A DNA stretch of 64,000 nt, from assembly GCA_016806645.1 (NCBI GenBank), contig JACSYO010001694.1, positions 2,457,001 through 2,521,000 on the forward strand. Reading direction: 5' to 3'. The stretch is from Ophiodon elongatus. Its lineage: Eukaryota; Chordata; Actinopteri; Perciformes; Hexagrammidae. Both the position numbers and the translations under genes were made by a program. Under the pieces are notes generated by a model. That model was not told the DNA's origin and did no database searches. It was given only the letters and a program-made list of their open reading frames with translations. Shown here one piece after another: positions 1 through 12,281 of this stretch (position 1 is its first letter; each line of letters begins with the position of its first letter).

Positions 1-1223
1 GGAGCCAGTGTGAGTCATTATTGATCAGAAATCATGTGACCAGCCTCTTGACTCCATGTTGGTAGCAGTGCTATATATTCTGCTCCACCATGTTCATACA
101 TGTTTCTATAACGCTTGGTGTCGGCCTCAGAAAACATGCCTCATCTAGTCTTGCCTTATTGTGCGCCCTTGTTCTTGCATTTTTTAAGGATCCCTTTTGT
201 GCCCAGTTAATTTCAGCCACTGTGTCAATCGACCAGAAGAGGAAGTACACACTGAACATTTTAGCGAGCACAACAGGTGGGTGATTGTTACTTTAATGAA
301 TGAACATGACTGATTATTTTGCACTACTCTGTTGTCCCAATGAGCTACTTGAAATGTCCTCCAGACTCACTGTCAGCTCAGTATCTTTCATCTTCGATCA
401 TTAAGGCCTCACACCTCATTGCATTTCAATTTCATTTGGCCAAGTGTTGTCTACTAGATTTATCCTGTTACATTCAACAATATCAACAGAGCCTTGGCGT
501 ATTTTGTCAAAAAGAAATGGTCAATGGAGCCTAGGCGGCAGCTCGCAGAACTCCACCATTTACAAAGCAAATAAACAAATGAAGAATATCAACCCTGGAG
601 CACCCACCCAAACAAAATAGCGCTTCCACAAGGAAGAGGCTTCAGGACCGTGTTTACAAAATCCTCATTAAGGAAGTTGTGAGATAACACACGCTCATGT
701 GCATTACGCAAAGTTGAAGGCACGCACACACACACACACACACCAGCAAAGAGACCAAAAGCACTGAGCAACGCAGAGCCCACCATGTCATAGATAAGGG
801 ACAGAAAAAAAGAGCTGGGAAGAACAGAGCGAAGTGCAGAGAGAGACTGACAAGAGGAGAGGACACAACAGAGATGACTCGGACGGACAAAGCCAAGCCT
901 TGGCCACCCTGTCACCGGAACTGCAGCCCTGACACAAAGGACATCAAAAGGTGCACATGAGAATAAATGCTGTGAGATCTGGAGCAAAGCAGCAGGAACA
1001 CAAACTCCTGCAGAGGCTCACGCTGGTCAGGGCAGGGGTCAACAACACTTCTGTGTACTGGATCCAGAACTTTCTTTGTCTACAGATAAACTGACCACAA
1101 TTTCAATTAACCTTTGGATTAAGGCGTTCAGAGATCACAATCATTTTGTCTTACTGTTGCATCAGCTTATCCATAGAGAACCCCAGAGGGCATAAAATAG
1201 AAAGCTGTAGAGTTTTTTTTCCC
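1..1223. other. 5' flank of bmp10, no gene seen
   Basis: No supported coding exon. Open frames here, such as the minus-strand frame at 589-987, lack recognisable domains and cross a CA microsatellite. An A/T-rich TATA-like stretch (CATAAAATAG, about 1190-1199) lies only about 25 bases before the bmp10 start codon, too close to serve as its TATA box unless the 5' UTR is almost absent. The transcription start therefore cannot be placed, and an upstream non-coding exon is possible. Confidence 0.5.
723..743. repeat. (CA)n microsatellite
   Basis: Run of alternating A and C about 20 bases long, upstream of bmp10. Confidence 0.9.
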
Positions 1224-3252
1224 ATGGCGAGAATTTGGGTCTTTGCACCGGGAACCATCTGCAGCTCCAGGACTTTGCTCTTGCTGTTTTCCATTCTACT
1301 GCTCCAGGGGCTCTGTGGACAGAGCAGCCCAATCTCCAACACTCATCAGAGGTATCGCCCTGCTCCGGGGCTGGGAGACGGGCATGGAGGGGTGGTGGAT
1401 CCTTCACTGCTGGAGCAGGACGACAACATGAACATGCAGAGCTTGCTGGAGAGCCTGAAGGAACAGTTTCTGCTGACTTTCAACCTGTCTGGCTTGGGTC
1501 CCCCTCCACTGCCTCCTGAAGGCACACGAGAAGAGCCACCTGAGTACATGATAGAGCTCTACAACCGTTTTGCTAATGACCATACTGCCATGCCCACCGC
1601 CAACATCATCCGCAGCTTCAAAAATGAAGGTAAAGACCCTCTGCTCAATATGATTATGCCCTGTTGATCATATAGATTTACACTTTTTTTTTTTACTTTT
1701 TGTCTTTTATTGGCATTTTTATTGAATATATTTATGACATATTTTATTTAAATATCAATTTTATTGTTCTCATCCCACTCTGGTCTGCAAGGCCAACGTA
1801 TATAAGGAGTGAAACTGAGAACAAGGGACTTCTTGTATGTATTTGAAAGATTTTTAAGTAGACTGTTGCTAAATCAAGATGTATACTTGTTCAAATCCAA
1901 GCGTTAGTCATCGCCCTGTTCCTTTTTACCTCTCTTTTCAAGGCAATGTGCATGTAAATGCTATTATTATTTTGTTATAGGACAACTTGCAATACCATTA
2001 AGTTGATAGTAATGATAAATGTTTCCCAATTATGTCATCCTGAGGATGTCATCCTCAATAGGGGTAGGATAGGATAGGGTTCGTATATCTTGCAAAATTC
2101 AACTTAAAACTTAAGTAAAAAGATTATACAAAATATACAGAAGTTTAACTTTGACCATTCAATTCCCCAGATTCATCTCCCAGTGTTGTGGGTGTTGGAG
2201 GGGTAAGGCGTCACCCACTCCTCTTCAATGTGTCCGTCCCCCATCATGAACGCATCACAGCGGCCGAACTTCGCCTCTACACACTTGTCCAGACTGACCG
2301 CCACCTCTATGCTGGTGTCGACCGCAAGGTCACTATCTATGAAATGGAATTGTATGTCAGAGATGACAACATGACTGATGAGAACACTGTGAGAGGTGAT
2401 GGATTCAGAGGGGGAGGAGAGCGGATAGAGCTGGTGGAGTTGGCTTCACGCCAGGTCTACGGCACCGATAACGGGTGGGAGGCCTTTGACCTCACCGCTG
2501 CAGTTCAACGCTGGCGCAAATCTGATCATGGCACCACGCACCGGTTGGAAGTGCACGTTGCCAGCATGGCTAATGAAGACAATGTTCAAGGTATGACAGA
2601 GGACAACAAAGACAGGAACCCACCTGAAGGAGACATGAAGATCGACACCAGCCCTGAGGAAAAACACAAACCTCTGCTGATTGTTTTCTCTGACGACCAA
2701 AGTAGCGATCACCGCGATGACAAGCATGAGCTGAACGAGATGATCGACCACGAAACCTCTAACATGGTTCTCCAGAATGACTTGGGGATGGGCCTGAATG
2801 GGCTGTGGGGGGAGCTGGGGAGGGACAGGGATGAGGTGGATGAAGAAGCAGAGCCAGATGAAGAGGACCTCATCCAAATGCGCTCCAATCTGATCTACGA
2901 CACAGCATCCCGCATCCGTCGCAATGCCAAGGGGAACCACTGCAAGAAACAATCTCTGTACGTAGAGTTCAAGGATATTGGATGGGACAGTTGGATCCTG
3001 GCACCCACTGGTTATGACGCCTTTGAGTGCACTGGCATTTGTTCCTTCCCACTGACAAAGCATGTCACACCCACCAAGCATGCCATTGTCCAGACATTGA
3101 TCAACATCAACAGTCCTCAGAAGGCGGCACGAGCTTGTTGCGTGCCCACCAAACTGGACCCCATCTCCCTACTGTACTTGGATGACACAGGTGTGGTCAC
3201 CTACAAGTATAAGTTTGAAGGCATGGTGGTGGCAGAGTGCGGCTGCAGATAG
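1224..3252 (+). CDS. bmp10: Bone morphogenetic protein 10 (TGF-beta ligand)
   Basis: Coding exons 1224-1629 and 2171-3252 join in phase 1 across a 541-bp intron (donor G|GTAAAG, acceptor CCCCAG) to give 495 aa. The first in-frame ATG (MARIWVF) opens a signal peptide with a Leu-rich core at about residues 18-30. A prodomain follows, ending in the furin site RIRR at 383-386. The mature peptide (387-495, 109 aa) begins NAKG and carries seven cysteines in the knot pattern C, CxxxC, CC, CxC, ending in CGCR. The segment around NEM, then LIQMRSNLIYD before RIRR, is typical of BMP10 rather than BMP9/GDF2. Family knowledge: BMP10 is a secreted, heart-expressed ligand of ALK1 and BMPR2/ActRIIA that acts on endothelium and cardiac trabeculation. 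The protein is longer than human BMP10 (424 aa) through acidic, Gly-rich additions in the prodomain. A teleost bmp10-like paralogue name cannot be excluded. Confidence 0.95.
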
Positions 3253-4290
3253 TCCATGTTTTGAGAGGGTGTAACTCTTCGTAAAGTCTTACAATAAGAG
3301 GAAAGACACAGAACTAACAGTAAGCTGCAGAAGGAGGTTGGAATCTCTGTAAAAGTTACTAAGGGAGATTGGAAGTGTACGCTTACTACTCATGAAACCA
3401 TGTGCGCTTCAAATGTTGATCCTTCAGACAGTGGAAACACTGTGTGCTGCAGATTTACAGTCAACAATAGTGACGCCAAGGTGTGTCCTCGAACCCACAT
3501 GAAGGAAACGGCACAAGAATTCCCAAAGGACCAAACCGAGCTCATCCTATAGTGTGTGCGGCCTGGTGGGAACCAGTGGGCCAGTTATCCCCCTCCCTCT
3601 CCTTCCCCCTGACATCTGTCTTCCTCTCCACTTATCTCTGGCTTCCCCACTCGATGCAAACACTAATCAGCACTTCATGTGTCCTGGCGCAGTAAAATGA
3701 CCCCCAAGAGGCAACCTGACAAGACATGAACTCTCCAGGCCCACCTCCTGCCTCCTGCAGCCTCCTGATACGTAGGCGCTGTGCAGGGATCCTATATGGC
3801 AAGGTTATCTTTTCCAATCCTGTTTCTAACTTCACATGCCTCTTTTCCACTCCCCCAAGCTACAGAGATAGCAAGGTGTGGGGGTTTGAGAAACATGTAT
3901 GCCACCACTCAGGCTTGGAGAACTGGACGGCATTCTGTGCAATTTTCTAAGGTGGTGGGATGGGGGAGTGGGACAGGACAAGGGGGCAGGGGTTGTCCAC
4001 ATTCCAAGGCAACAAACAATCTTAACTGACTCAACTTACTGACCGAGCACCATGTGTCCCTAACATATCTCCAACTCCTCAGTTGAGCCAGCTATCACTT
4101 TTATGGTAAAAATGGCCATTTTGGACAGTTAGCATCTGATGGCCAAACTCAAGAGTTGAAAAGGGGGCACTTTGTCACATTCCCTTCATGGATACAACCC
4201 AAAGGAAACACAGCTACAGAAATGCAGTTTTTTGTTTAAAAGCCTTTTGATACCTCTGCTGCTTGTGTCAAATAAAAGACTATTTATTGT
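3253..4290 (+). other. bmp10: bmp10 3' UTR (predicted)
   Basis: Non-coding sequence after the TAG stop, reaching the first AATAAA about 1.02 kb downstream. Short open frames at 3483-4029 overlap each other in different phases and look like chance. Confidence 0.55.
4271..4276 (+). terminator. Poly(A) signal AATAAA for bmp10
   Basis: The first canonical hexamer after the bmp10 stop, followed by a T-rich stretch (TATTTATTGTTCT). A second AATAAA lies near 4445. Confidence 0.5.
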
Positions 4291-5269
4291 TCTAATTTAT
4301 TAATTTTTACAACAGAGTAGATAACTATATATATAAATATGTATATTGGTAAGTTGCTTAGTGTATAGCAGGTTTTGTATCCATGACAATGCATTTGCAG
4401 CACAAAATGAATTCTGTTGGGAAGAGAAATGGTAATTTCTAAAACAATAAATTACTTTACAAATCCTACATGAAAAGTCTCCTTAACTGATCCTTTCTCT
4501 TTCAGAAGGTTTACAGCCCATCAAAATGTCGTTAGGGTGATCTCCTATCAAGATGAATGTAAATATTTGGAGCTGAAATGCCATGCTGATGTGTACATGA
4601 TCTATTTCCCACATTACAATTATCAATCAAAGAATCTCGGTCTGTCAACTTTCCTTTTCATTATTTCAGGAAGAAGCTGTTAGACCAATGATACAATGCA
4701 TTTCGGACTTTCAGATAATTTAGTCCGACAGTATCAGCTCTCAGGTCATAGTTCATATATGACATACAAACATAGAACCATGGGAAAATGAGTGGAAGGC
4801 CCGCTAATGAACACAATGGATGGCCTGCTGCTCACTGACAGCTAGCAGATGCAGACAGCTGTGATGGAAAACCTGTTCATGAAGAGAAAATGTGAACCAC
4901 AAAACAAAAAAGGATTTGGACTTCACTATCTCTTTCTGTTCTCACAAACTTTTCTATAAAGGTAAACTACATCGCAAGAGCATCTTGTGGTTCTTTTCAT
5001 GTACCAACGCTCATCGGAAATAAATGAAGGATACAAATATGATTCATGCTCAGAAATGTGTAAAAGTTTCTATTATTTATTTGTTTTTAAGACTGTGTAT
5101 CACACTAATGTTCATTGAAAGGTGAGATGTCTGTGCTCTGTTCGGGTGAACTCAACAGCAGCAGAATTGAGGTCAAGAATGATGAAAATCAAAGATTAAG
5201 TTACAGACATTACGCAAGATATGGATAGCAATGTAAAGATTACTGTTGACATATTTGGAAGTTTGCTCG

Positions 5270-5715
5270 TTTGCTTTTTAGCCAAGAGTTAGCTGAGAAC
5301 ATCAATATCTATCTCCTTTCTGTATGCTAATTTTTAAACTACAGTTTGGAGAAAGTTAGATTAGTTTAGAATAAATACTAGAAACACAAGGAAACAGCTT
5401 AAGTAGCATTGCCCAAAGAAAAAATATATATTGTTTGATTAATCCGCACGAAAAATTAAGTGAAAAAAGGTTTTTACGGGGGGTTATTTGCTGGACTAGC
5501 AAGGTTGTTATTCAGTTTGCGGAGAATTATATAGCTATAGAGGTGGACTATTTAGCCATTGGACAGAGCTAGGCTAGCTTTTCCCCCCGTTTCCACCCTT
5601 TATGCAAAGCTAAGCTAACTATCTCCTCGCTGTAGCTTCACACTTAACAAACAGATGTGAGTGTGGTATCAATCTTATCATCTAATTCTCGGCAAGAAAG
5701 CAAAAACGCAGATTT
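5270..5715. mobile_element. Foldback MITE copy, degenerate
   Basis: The left part carries GCCAAGAGTTAGCTGAGAAC and CTGTATGCTAA. The right part carries the inverted counterparts GCAAAGCTAAGCTAAC and TCTAATTCTCGGCAAGAAAG. The same words recur at 44637-45408 and 49660-50037, so this is a dispersed non-autonomous element with inverted ends. No transposase is present. Confidence 0.6.
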
Positions 5716-7576
5716 TCCTTTAGAGGATACTGCAACATTACCAATTCTAATGCAGTCATTGTAGTCACTTATTTAATAACAGTGAACAAAAAAGCAGGTG
5801 AGAGGTATCTGTGCAATCATAACACCATCGCTATATGATTACAATATGATGATTATGTAATGCTTCTGCTACCTCCTAGTGTCCTTTTTTGTGGCTCGCC
5901 ATACAGTACAATTTTGATGATGTAAATACACTGATTTCCCATCTAACTGTGTCGTCACAAGAGTTGAAGTTCTGCAAACGTGTTACAGTGCAGTCTGTTC
6001 AAAGCTTCATACATTTTTTTTAAAAAAAGCTTTTGGCAACAGCCCACTAATGACAAGTGCACTGAGAAGTTTCAGAAAGCAAACAAGTCACTGACTGACC
6101 TCTCATGTAAGTTGAGAGCAGAGGTCGTTTAAAAATGGTTACAGACCTGAGGGCAAGAACCTCGACCATACTGTGACATCAGTGAGTCTCGGCTATGTGA
6201 AGCACACTAATTGAATATTTACAGAATCGTGGAAGAAATATGAATCTGGCCTTTGTCACTGAATAGCAAACTTTCAGGAAATATGATGAAATGGGAAGTC
6301 TTTAGTGTTTGCTGTGTTGATAAGGACTGGTGGAGAGTGCTCTGTGCTTTTTCCTCTCTCTTTGTTTTGACATGGCTCCTTCTGTCGAAATCATTTGAGT
6401 CCCTCTTCTGGAGTTTGTGAAGTATTTGGCCTACGTGATAAATTTAGGAGCGCACCTGTCAACAAGTAAACAAACTGAATGGTTCAAATTGTACAGACGG
6501 TTCAAAGTGCTTTAAAATCACTTAATGCTCCAGTGTCTGACATCGTGACGTCGGCTGCAGGACGTCGACGTGTCTCGGTGTGAACGTGTGTTTTGGTGTG
6601 TGTCATCCACAGCTACATGACTCGCCCTGACTCTGACGTGGGGTCTGTAATAGGGCCTGATTGTTTCCGTTTTGGGTCACATGTTTATCATTCCATCTCT
6701 TGGCAACACCACCACCCAGCACTCACTCCTCTTTCCTCTCATCTCTTTTAGTTCCTATGAAAAGAACACTTTGCCCGATATTTTTTTATGATCGCATACA
6801 AAAGTACCGTCCAATGTTTAAACATCTTTTAACAATTTGCATGTGAAGCTGATGTTGCGAAATTGCAAAAAGCCCATTGGAAGAGACAGAAATGAAAAAC
6901 AGATGTTCAGTGTAGCTCATATGAAGACTACACTGCATTTTCAGAACAGCGTGTCATTCTTAATTAAAACTGGTTACGTTCACTCACCAGAGACCCTCAA
7001 AAAATATATTACAGGTTATTAGTGAGAAGGCTGCAGCGTGTGAAAGAAATCCAATAAATAAGGGTTGCATTATTACACATTCTCCAGGACACATCATTGC
7101 TGAAGTAAAGAAATTATATATAAACTTGTTATCTCTCTACAAGAACAGCATTTGTTTCCCTGTGGTGAATCAGTAAGTGTGAGACCCCTTATCTCACTGT
7201 GATGATGTATAGGAAGCTGGAGCTCTTTGCTAGCCTTCATTCATGTGAACACAGCGTGAGTGCCAGAGGCATCAGGCGTGACTCCAGCTGCATTCTGTTC
7301 AAAACAAAAAATATCCTCTGTGCATTGTTAGAAAGGTATTGATGACAATGTCAAAACATATGGTTTCGATAACTCAGTAGAATCCACATGGAGCCAGTTT
7401 ACAGAGAGTAGACAGCTGAGAGGCCCAGGACATAAAAATCCCGAACAGCAAAACCCCAAACACGTGTCCTGCTTTCATATGTTTTCTCATGCGTTGACGA
7501 ACAAAATCTTTACAATATACTCGACAAGGTAAACATTATACAACACCTTTTGGCTCAAATTTCAAATAATAGTGAT

Positions 7577-7745
7577 ATTAAAGAAACAGTTTGACATTTT
7601 GGGAAATACAATCTGGCTTTCCTGCCAGATTATATGATTGATAAATGGTAGATATGAATCTACAGCCAGCAGACAGTTTTGATTATAGCTTTGCATAAAG
7701 ACTGGAAACTAAGGTAGCAAGATCAACTTGAGAGTGGCATCACGC
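7577..7745. mobile_element. Foldback MITE half-copy
   Basis: Begins with the family end CAGTTTGACATTTTGGGAAA and continues through CTACAGCCAGCAGACAG and GCATAAAGACTGGAAACT, matching the left half of the copy at 49660. The right half is missing or unrecognisable. Confidence 0.55.
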
Positions 7746-8283
7746 TTCTCTTTCCTTTAAGCAGTTTATAAAGTAGCCTATTATGAGGGAATATCAGCAA
7801 ACATTTACTCATAATTGTGATTTGCTCTTTAACTACACATATGATCTGCACTGACCAAAATGAAACTGTCATGTATTATCTGCCTTACTGTACAACATGA
7901 AAGCATGATATCCATCCAAAGACACATCTGGTGAGGCAACATCAGTTATTTGTTCATTCTTTCATTGTCTTGATTTATTGTACCATCTCTGCTCTCTCCT
8001 CAGCTCGTACTGCATTCACTTAACACAGAACAGCTTGGATTTGAGCGTTTCACATTGTAAATACTGCACTATAACTGAATGTTTGTCCATGAACTGAGTT
8101 ATATAGCTTTCCATAATTTTATTATGGAGGGCATTTTGTGTTCACAACTCTGAAAATGTCTTGACACTGTAGGAATGCGTCACTGAAATGGCCATGGTTG
8201 GTTTGCTGTAAACCGTGGGATGAAATATCCCCATGAAAGAGGAAAAGCTGATCATGAACGACCAAAATCTGCAGAAAATATCC

Positions 8284-8289
8284 TTTATT
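8284..8289 (-). terminator. Poly(A) signal of ch25h-like copy A
   Basis: The minus strand reads CAATAAAGG about 62 bases after the TAG stop of copy A. The equivalent place in copy B (about 13879-13884) has lost the hexamer because homology between the copies breaks here. Confidence 0.6.
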
Positions 8290-8350
8290 GCATCTTGGCA
8301 GCTTTGCTGGAACTTGAGCAATCCTCAGTTTGTCACTCTGGATGTGAATA

Positions 8351-9949
8351 CTACACTGGTCCACGGTATGTGCCAAAGAGGAGATCCCAGTGGATGAAGT
8401 AGGGGGCAAAGTTGACACTGTGGAGTGTATGGTGGGCTTGGTGGTACGGGGCTCCTCCCAGACAGGGCAGCAGTCTGTGCAGAGCCCAGGGAAGTTTGTA
8501 GCCACAGTGGTCCTCCACCGCCAGCCAGCTGTTGAGGAGGTGGAAGAAGGCTTCGCTCAGAGGGTGGCAGCCCACCACCCAGGCGCTGCTCAGAGCCATC
8601 AGCAGCAAAGACAGCATCTCCAGAGAGTTGCTGTCCTGAGCGGCCAGAGCGAAGGGTATGTGGTGCCTGTGGTGCAGCTGGTGGCCGTTACGGTAGAGCC
8701 AGGGAACCCTGATGAGAAACACACAAACATCTGTACCTGATTATACTTTCATAGTTATGGATAATTACGACAATATTCCCAGAATGGCATAATGTCAGTA
8801 TGTCTGTGTGAGTCTACTATTTCTACTGGTTCCACTACTACAACAACTACACTGAGGAACCAGGGGACGAGAGGAAGCGCATAGAACGGGAGTTAAAAGG
8901 CAAAAAGACAGTGAATCCAGAGTGTTACAACGTGACACAGAGGCAACCGAAGAGTGAGGAGGTCCATGTAAGTACCCTTTGGCATTTGTTTACTCTTACA
9001 AGTGAGGAGTACATTTACTCTGTTCACAGGTATTCCCGGTTTTCGTAGAGTATACTTGCGGGAAGTCCGCGGGGACTGTGCTGCAGCAACACACAATTCT
9101 TTCTTTTTTCAATTGGACTTTTAGATTTCCTCCTTATAGAGCGTTTGTTTGATTTATGCTTCCTGTTTGAACTGTTTGTTGGCCTGAAGACATATTTATT
9201 AAGAGTACTGGGCTGAACCTTGATTTGTGCTTCCAGTTGAATTTACAGTCGTTCTATGATATCAGAGTATATATAAATGTTTAAATTATTAATTGATTTT
9301 GGTGCACTGTCTTAGAGACCAATGCAGCTATTCCCCCAATTTTAGAGAACATGACCACTGGAGTCACAATCTCCTCTAGGTGGCGTTGTCGACTATTTCT
9401 TTTTACATTTCATATTTATTTGGTCTAAGATAGTTGGGTAAATTATTGCATCTTATTTCACACTATTGGGCTTGACAAGAGTACCCAACTAACGTGACAT
9501 GCTCACCTGTGCATGGAGACGTGCCATATGAAGAAGAGCGTGTCAAAAAGCAGCAAACATGCGAAGACTTCCACGAAGAGCTGCCTGCAGGATGGAGCCC
9601 GCAGCGGCAGCGCGGGGCTCCTCAGTGCGTGAAGCAGCGCGGTGGCCGGGAGGACAGCGGTCAGGTATCTGTACAGCACTCTCCAGAAACAGTCCAACCA
9701 GCAGCGGAGAGACGGGGGCGGACCCGATCCTGTAGCGATCCTCCACGAGCGGACCCGCTGACTGACGTGCCCCAACGCGTCCAGCGCGAGGAAAGGTGCG
9801 CAGAGCAGGACGTGGGTCAAGAAGGCGTAGGACGCAGGCAGGTAAAGGGAGAGCAGGATCTCCTCCTGCCCTGATCTCACCCAGTCCCATAGGCTCTGGA
9901 GGAGAGGCGCATTGGCCTCTACCAGCTCTGTGGAGGACACGTTCATCAC
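8351..9949 (-). CDS. ch25h-like: Cholesterol 25-hydroxylase-like protein, copy A
   Basis: Exon 1 is 9507-9949 and exon 2 is 8351-8708. They join in phase 2 (CACAG|GTGAGC donor, CTCATCAG acceptor) to encode 266 aa, close to human CH25H (272 aa). The protein belongs to the fatty-acid hydroxylase/sterol desaturase family of di-iron ER membrane enzymes. The His boxes are visible: HVSMH (143-147), HQLHH (157-161) and HQAHH (237-241), plus the VEDHxGY block at 212-218. Hydrophobic segments lie near 33-57, 90-110, 125-143 and 178-195. Asn3 (NVS) is a possible glycosylation site. Family role: 25-hydroxylation of cholesterol, giving a regulator of SREBP and innate antiviral responses. Mammalian CH25H is intronless, so the 798-bp intron here argues for one of the teleost ch25h-like paralogues. 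Substrate is inferred from the family only. Copy B encodes the same protein. Confidence 0.9.
8809..9048 (+). other. Exon-like open stretch unique to the copy A intron
   Basis: The plus strand, antisense to the host gene, is open from a TGA at 8807-8809 to a TAG near 9046. It has no in-frame ATG. The translated portion is charged and reads FYWFHYYNNYTEEPGDERKR at its start. A consensus donor GTAAGT lies near 8969, and a pyrimidine-rich acceptor (CTGTTCACAG) about 60 bases further on. I do not recognise the protein. It may be a fragment of another gene carried in with an insertion, or chance. Confidence 0.25.
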
Positions 9950-10224
9950 TGCTCCTAATTCACGAGCTCTTGCATCTTATTTCAGAGCTTCTGAGTGTCC
10001 TCCTGACTGTTATCAACTTACAAAAGAATAACTTTTAGCACAAAATGTCTGTATGTATCCACTTTGAATTACTTCTGGATAAACTCTCGTTCATATATTC
10101 TTAAAAAAAACAGGTAAATTCGGTGTTTTCCTCGACTGCTGCGTCGCTTTCCTCCTGGAGGCGAGTAATGCTGCTAGGAAAAGTTTTCTGTTCATAGAGG
10201 AAAGAGGAGGAGGAGGAGGGGCTA

Positions 10225-10250
10225 CATACCCACTATTTATTATATGTTGA
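10225..10250 (-). promoter_or_regulatory. Candidate core promoter, ch25h-like copy A
   Basis: On the minus strand a TATAATAAATAGTGGG stretch lies about 290 bases upstream of the start codon, next to a G/A-rich tract (plus strand GAGGAGGAGGAGGAGG). The corresponding stretch in copy B is at about 15770-15790 with an altered A/T core. Confidence 0.35.
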
Positions 10251-10270
10251 CGCAAGTAGTAACTGAATAA

Positions 10271-11213
10271 AAGTAGTTAATCGGCTAATCCCACCCGCAG
10301 TTTACAGTATTACGCACTTTGAACCACCTACAGTGGCAGTTGGAAATGCAGGGGGTTTCTGGGAGAGGACTGTCGCATTAAAATATATATTTTTTCATTG
10401 GGGAAACAGAAACTAACCATTACACTACTGACAGAAGACAGATTTAGATAGTGTCTCTGTTTCGAGGATTTTCCAGGACAAAGAGTCTTCCTCAGCTAGA
10501 AGAGGATCGGTTATCAAACTGGCACAATATGAACGAAATGATATGATTGATTCAGAGAAGAAAAAAAAAACCCTGAACATTTCAACATCACATTGTTGTT
10601 GTTTTTCATTTTCTTTCTTTTTTTTTCACTTGCAATATACACATCAAATGAATCATTGAAAATGTGTGTGTATCATCGTGGCATCAAAATCATCGACTAT
10701 ATATTCACTACAATTATTCATCAATATTACCATTTTTAGTCTGTTCACCATGACTCAACATTGCTTTCTTCAAGTAACCTTTACAATGGAAAGTACATTT
10801 AAAGTCACTGACCCATGTCACGCAACCATGATCTCAAGGTATGCAAATGCATTTAGTTGAACACAGTCCCTCAATCTAAATAGCCGTTACTCTTTATGCA
10901 ATATGTGTGATTAGAGTATACTTCACACTGTCACACTCTCTTTTACAACCTGGATGAAAGACTAATCATATTTAAGGCCAAAATGAAGTTTGTTAAATTA
11001 TTTGTAATGGGAAATGCAAACAGTAAGGACGCTTTCATTCTGTACTCAACTTTTACATAATCTGATATGCAAGAGTTGTTTGGATAAATATTTGAATTTT
11101 AAACACCTCTATTGATGAGAGACATCCTAAACATCACATTGGATTTGCAATGAAACTCTTTAAAAGGCCATTAGTTTCTCTGTGCACTAGCAATAAGGGA
11201 AAACAATAAAAAA
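10271..11213. other. Intergenic, no feature seen
   Basis: AT-rich single-copy-looking sequence with poly(A) and poly(T) runs near 10560 and 10620. No supported exon. Confidence 0.5.
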
Positions 11214-12045
11214 AATTAATGAATTATGAATTTTTTTTAATGATTTCTATCATGAAATACTATATTATTTAATTCTTTAAAACATTTTCCGTGACATACT
11301 ATATAGTATGACATTTTTAATGACTTTTTTTCATGTCTTACTATACTATGACATTTATTATGGCATTTTCTTTTACATCTTTATTATGACATACTATAAT
11401 ATTACATTTCTATTACATCTTTTTTATGACATACTATACTAGAACTTTTTTAAACCTCTCTTATGACATACTATACCATTACATTTTTTTAGGACTTTTA
11501 TCATGACGTAAGACATTTCTTTTATGACATACTATACTATGACTTTAAAAAACAATGTATGTACTACACGATGATATTTTTTGGGACATTTTCCACGTAA
11601 TATTGTTCTTGATATTTTCCTTGACATACTGTACTACGACATTCTTTATGACATTTTTCAATACATACTTTACGATTACTTTTTTTTCGGACTTTTATCA
11701 TGACATACAATACTGTGACTTTTTTTTAGGACATTTTTTTATGACACACTGACATTTGTTTTAGGACTTTTTTCATGTCATACTATACCATTATATTCTT
11801 TAGGGATTTTTATCATGACATACTATACTTTGACATTTTTCATGGAATTTTTTCTTGACAGTGTACTCTGTAAGGTTTCATGGCTTTTTCCATGACCTAC
11901 TATATTATGACATTTATTATGCCTTTTTTCGACATCTTCATTATGACATACTATACTTGGACTTTTTTAACATCTTTTTTTATAATATATACTATGACAT
12001 GTATTATGATTTTTTTCATGTTATACTCTGCTTTGACATTTTATA
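11214..12045. repeat. Degenerate tandem repeat, ATGACATACTATA type
   Basis: The word ATGACATACTATACTATGACA, usually with a poly(T) run and TTTAGGACTTTTATC, recurs every 40-60 bases with many small changes. The block is purely non-coding. Open frames across it are Phe/Tyr/Met-rich readings of the repeat. The array resumes at 12645-12930, with isolated copies near 13815 and 16020. Confidence 0.85.
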
Positions 12046-12143
12046 TGAAGCTCAAGCAGAAGTTCAGTCAGGAAGACACTGGCCACACTCTTTGTCATTC
12101 ATGGACTCAGTCTCTAATTCTCCCTGCGAATACTCCATCATCT

Positions 12144-12233
12144 GATTGGAGGGCGTGCACGTTAAAGTAACCAATCAGATGCTGTGCAGTTTCCTTAAGC
12201 CAATCACACCGTTGTTGTCAAACTTCTAAATAG
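12144..12233 (+). promoter_or_regulatory. CCAAT-box cluster with A/T core
   Basis: Three CCAAT/ATTGG boxes within 60 bases, spaced about 27-29 bases apart (12145, 12171, 12200), followed 22 bases later by CTAAATAG. This resembles a compact RNA polymerase II promoter of the NF-Y type. Confidence 0.4.
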
Positions 12234-12281
12234 GTTCTCCTCTCTGCTGCTGTCAGTTGTCATTTCAGCTCAAAACAGATG

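Larger units (their letters stand above)
4291..8283. other. Intergenic, bmp10 to ch25h-like copy A
   Basis: AT-rich sequence with no supported exon. It holds parts of the foldback MITE family described separately at 5270-5715 and 7577-7745. The rest shows no gene or clear repeat to me. Confidence 0.6.
8290..9995. repeat. Tandem duplication unit A (ch25h-like)
   Basis: Near-identical to 13885-15660 over both exons, both intron ends and the proximal flanks. Two exon differences were noticed, both synonymous (a CCG/CCC Pro and a GTG/GTA Val). The middle of the intron (about 8775-9146) does not align with copy B (about 14358-14827). Confidence 0.9.

Noticed and set aside
589..987. 132-codon minus-strand frame upstream of bmp10
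   Set aside because: Crosses a CA microsatellite, overlaps another open frame, and has no recognisable domain.
1146..1223. Upstream extension of bmp10 exon 1
   Set aside because: The extended frame starts with TTG. The ATG at 1224 gives a clean signal peptide.
8122..8505. Minus-strand frame overlapping ch25h-like exon 2 (also 13852-14097)
   Set aside because: It is the wrong frame of exon 2. The correct frame carries the His boxes and ends at 8351.
9494..9874. Plus-strand frames opposite ch25h-like exon 1 (also 15175-15555)
   Set aside because: GC-rich antisense shadows of the real exon; no domain, and the opposite strand has matching splice sites.
11555..12170. Phe/Tyr/Met-rich plus-strand frames
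   Set aside because: Readings of the ATGACATACTATA tandem array, not genes.
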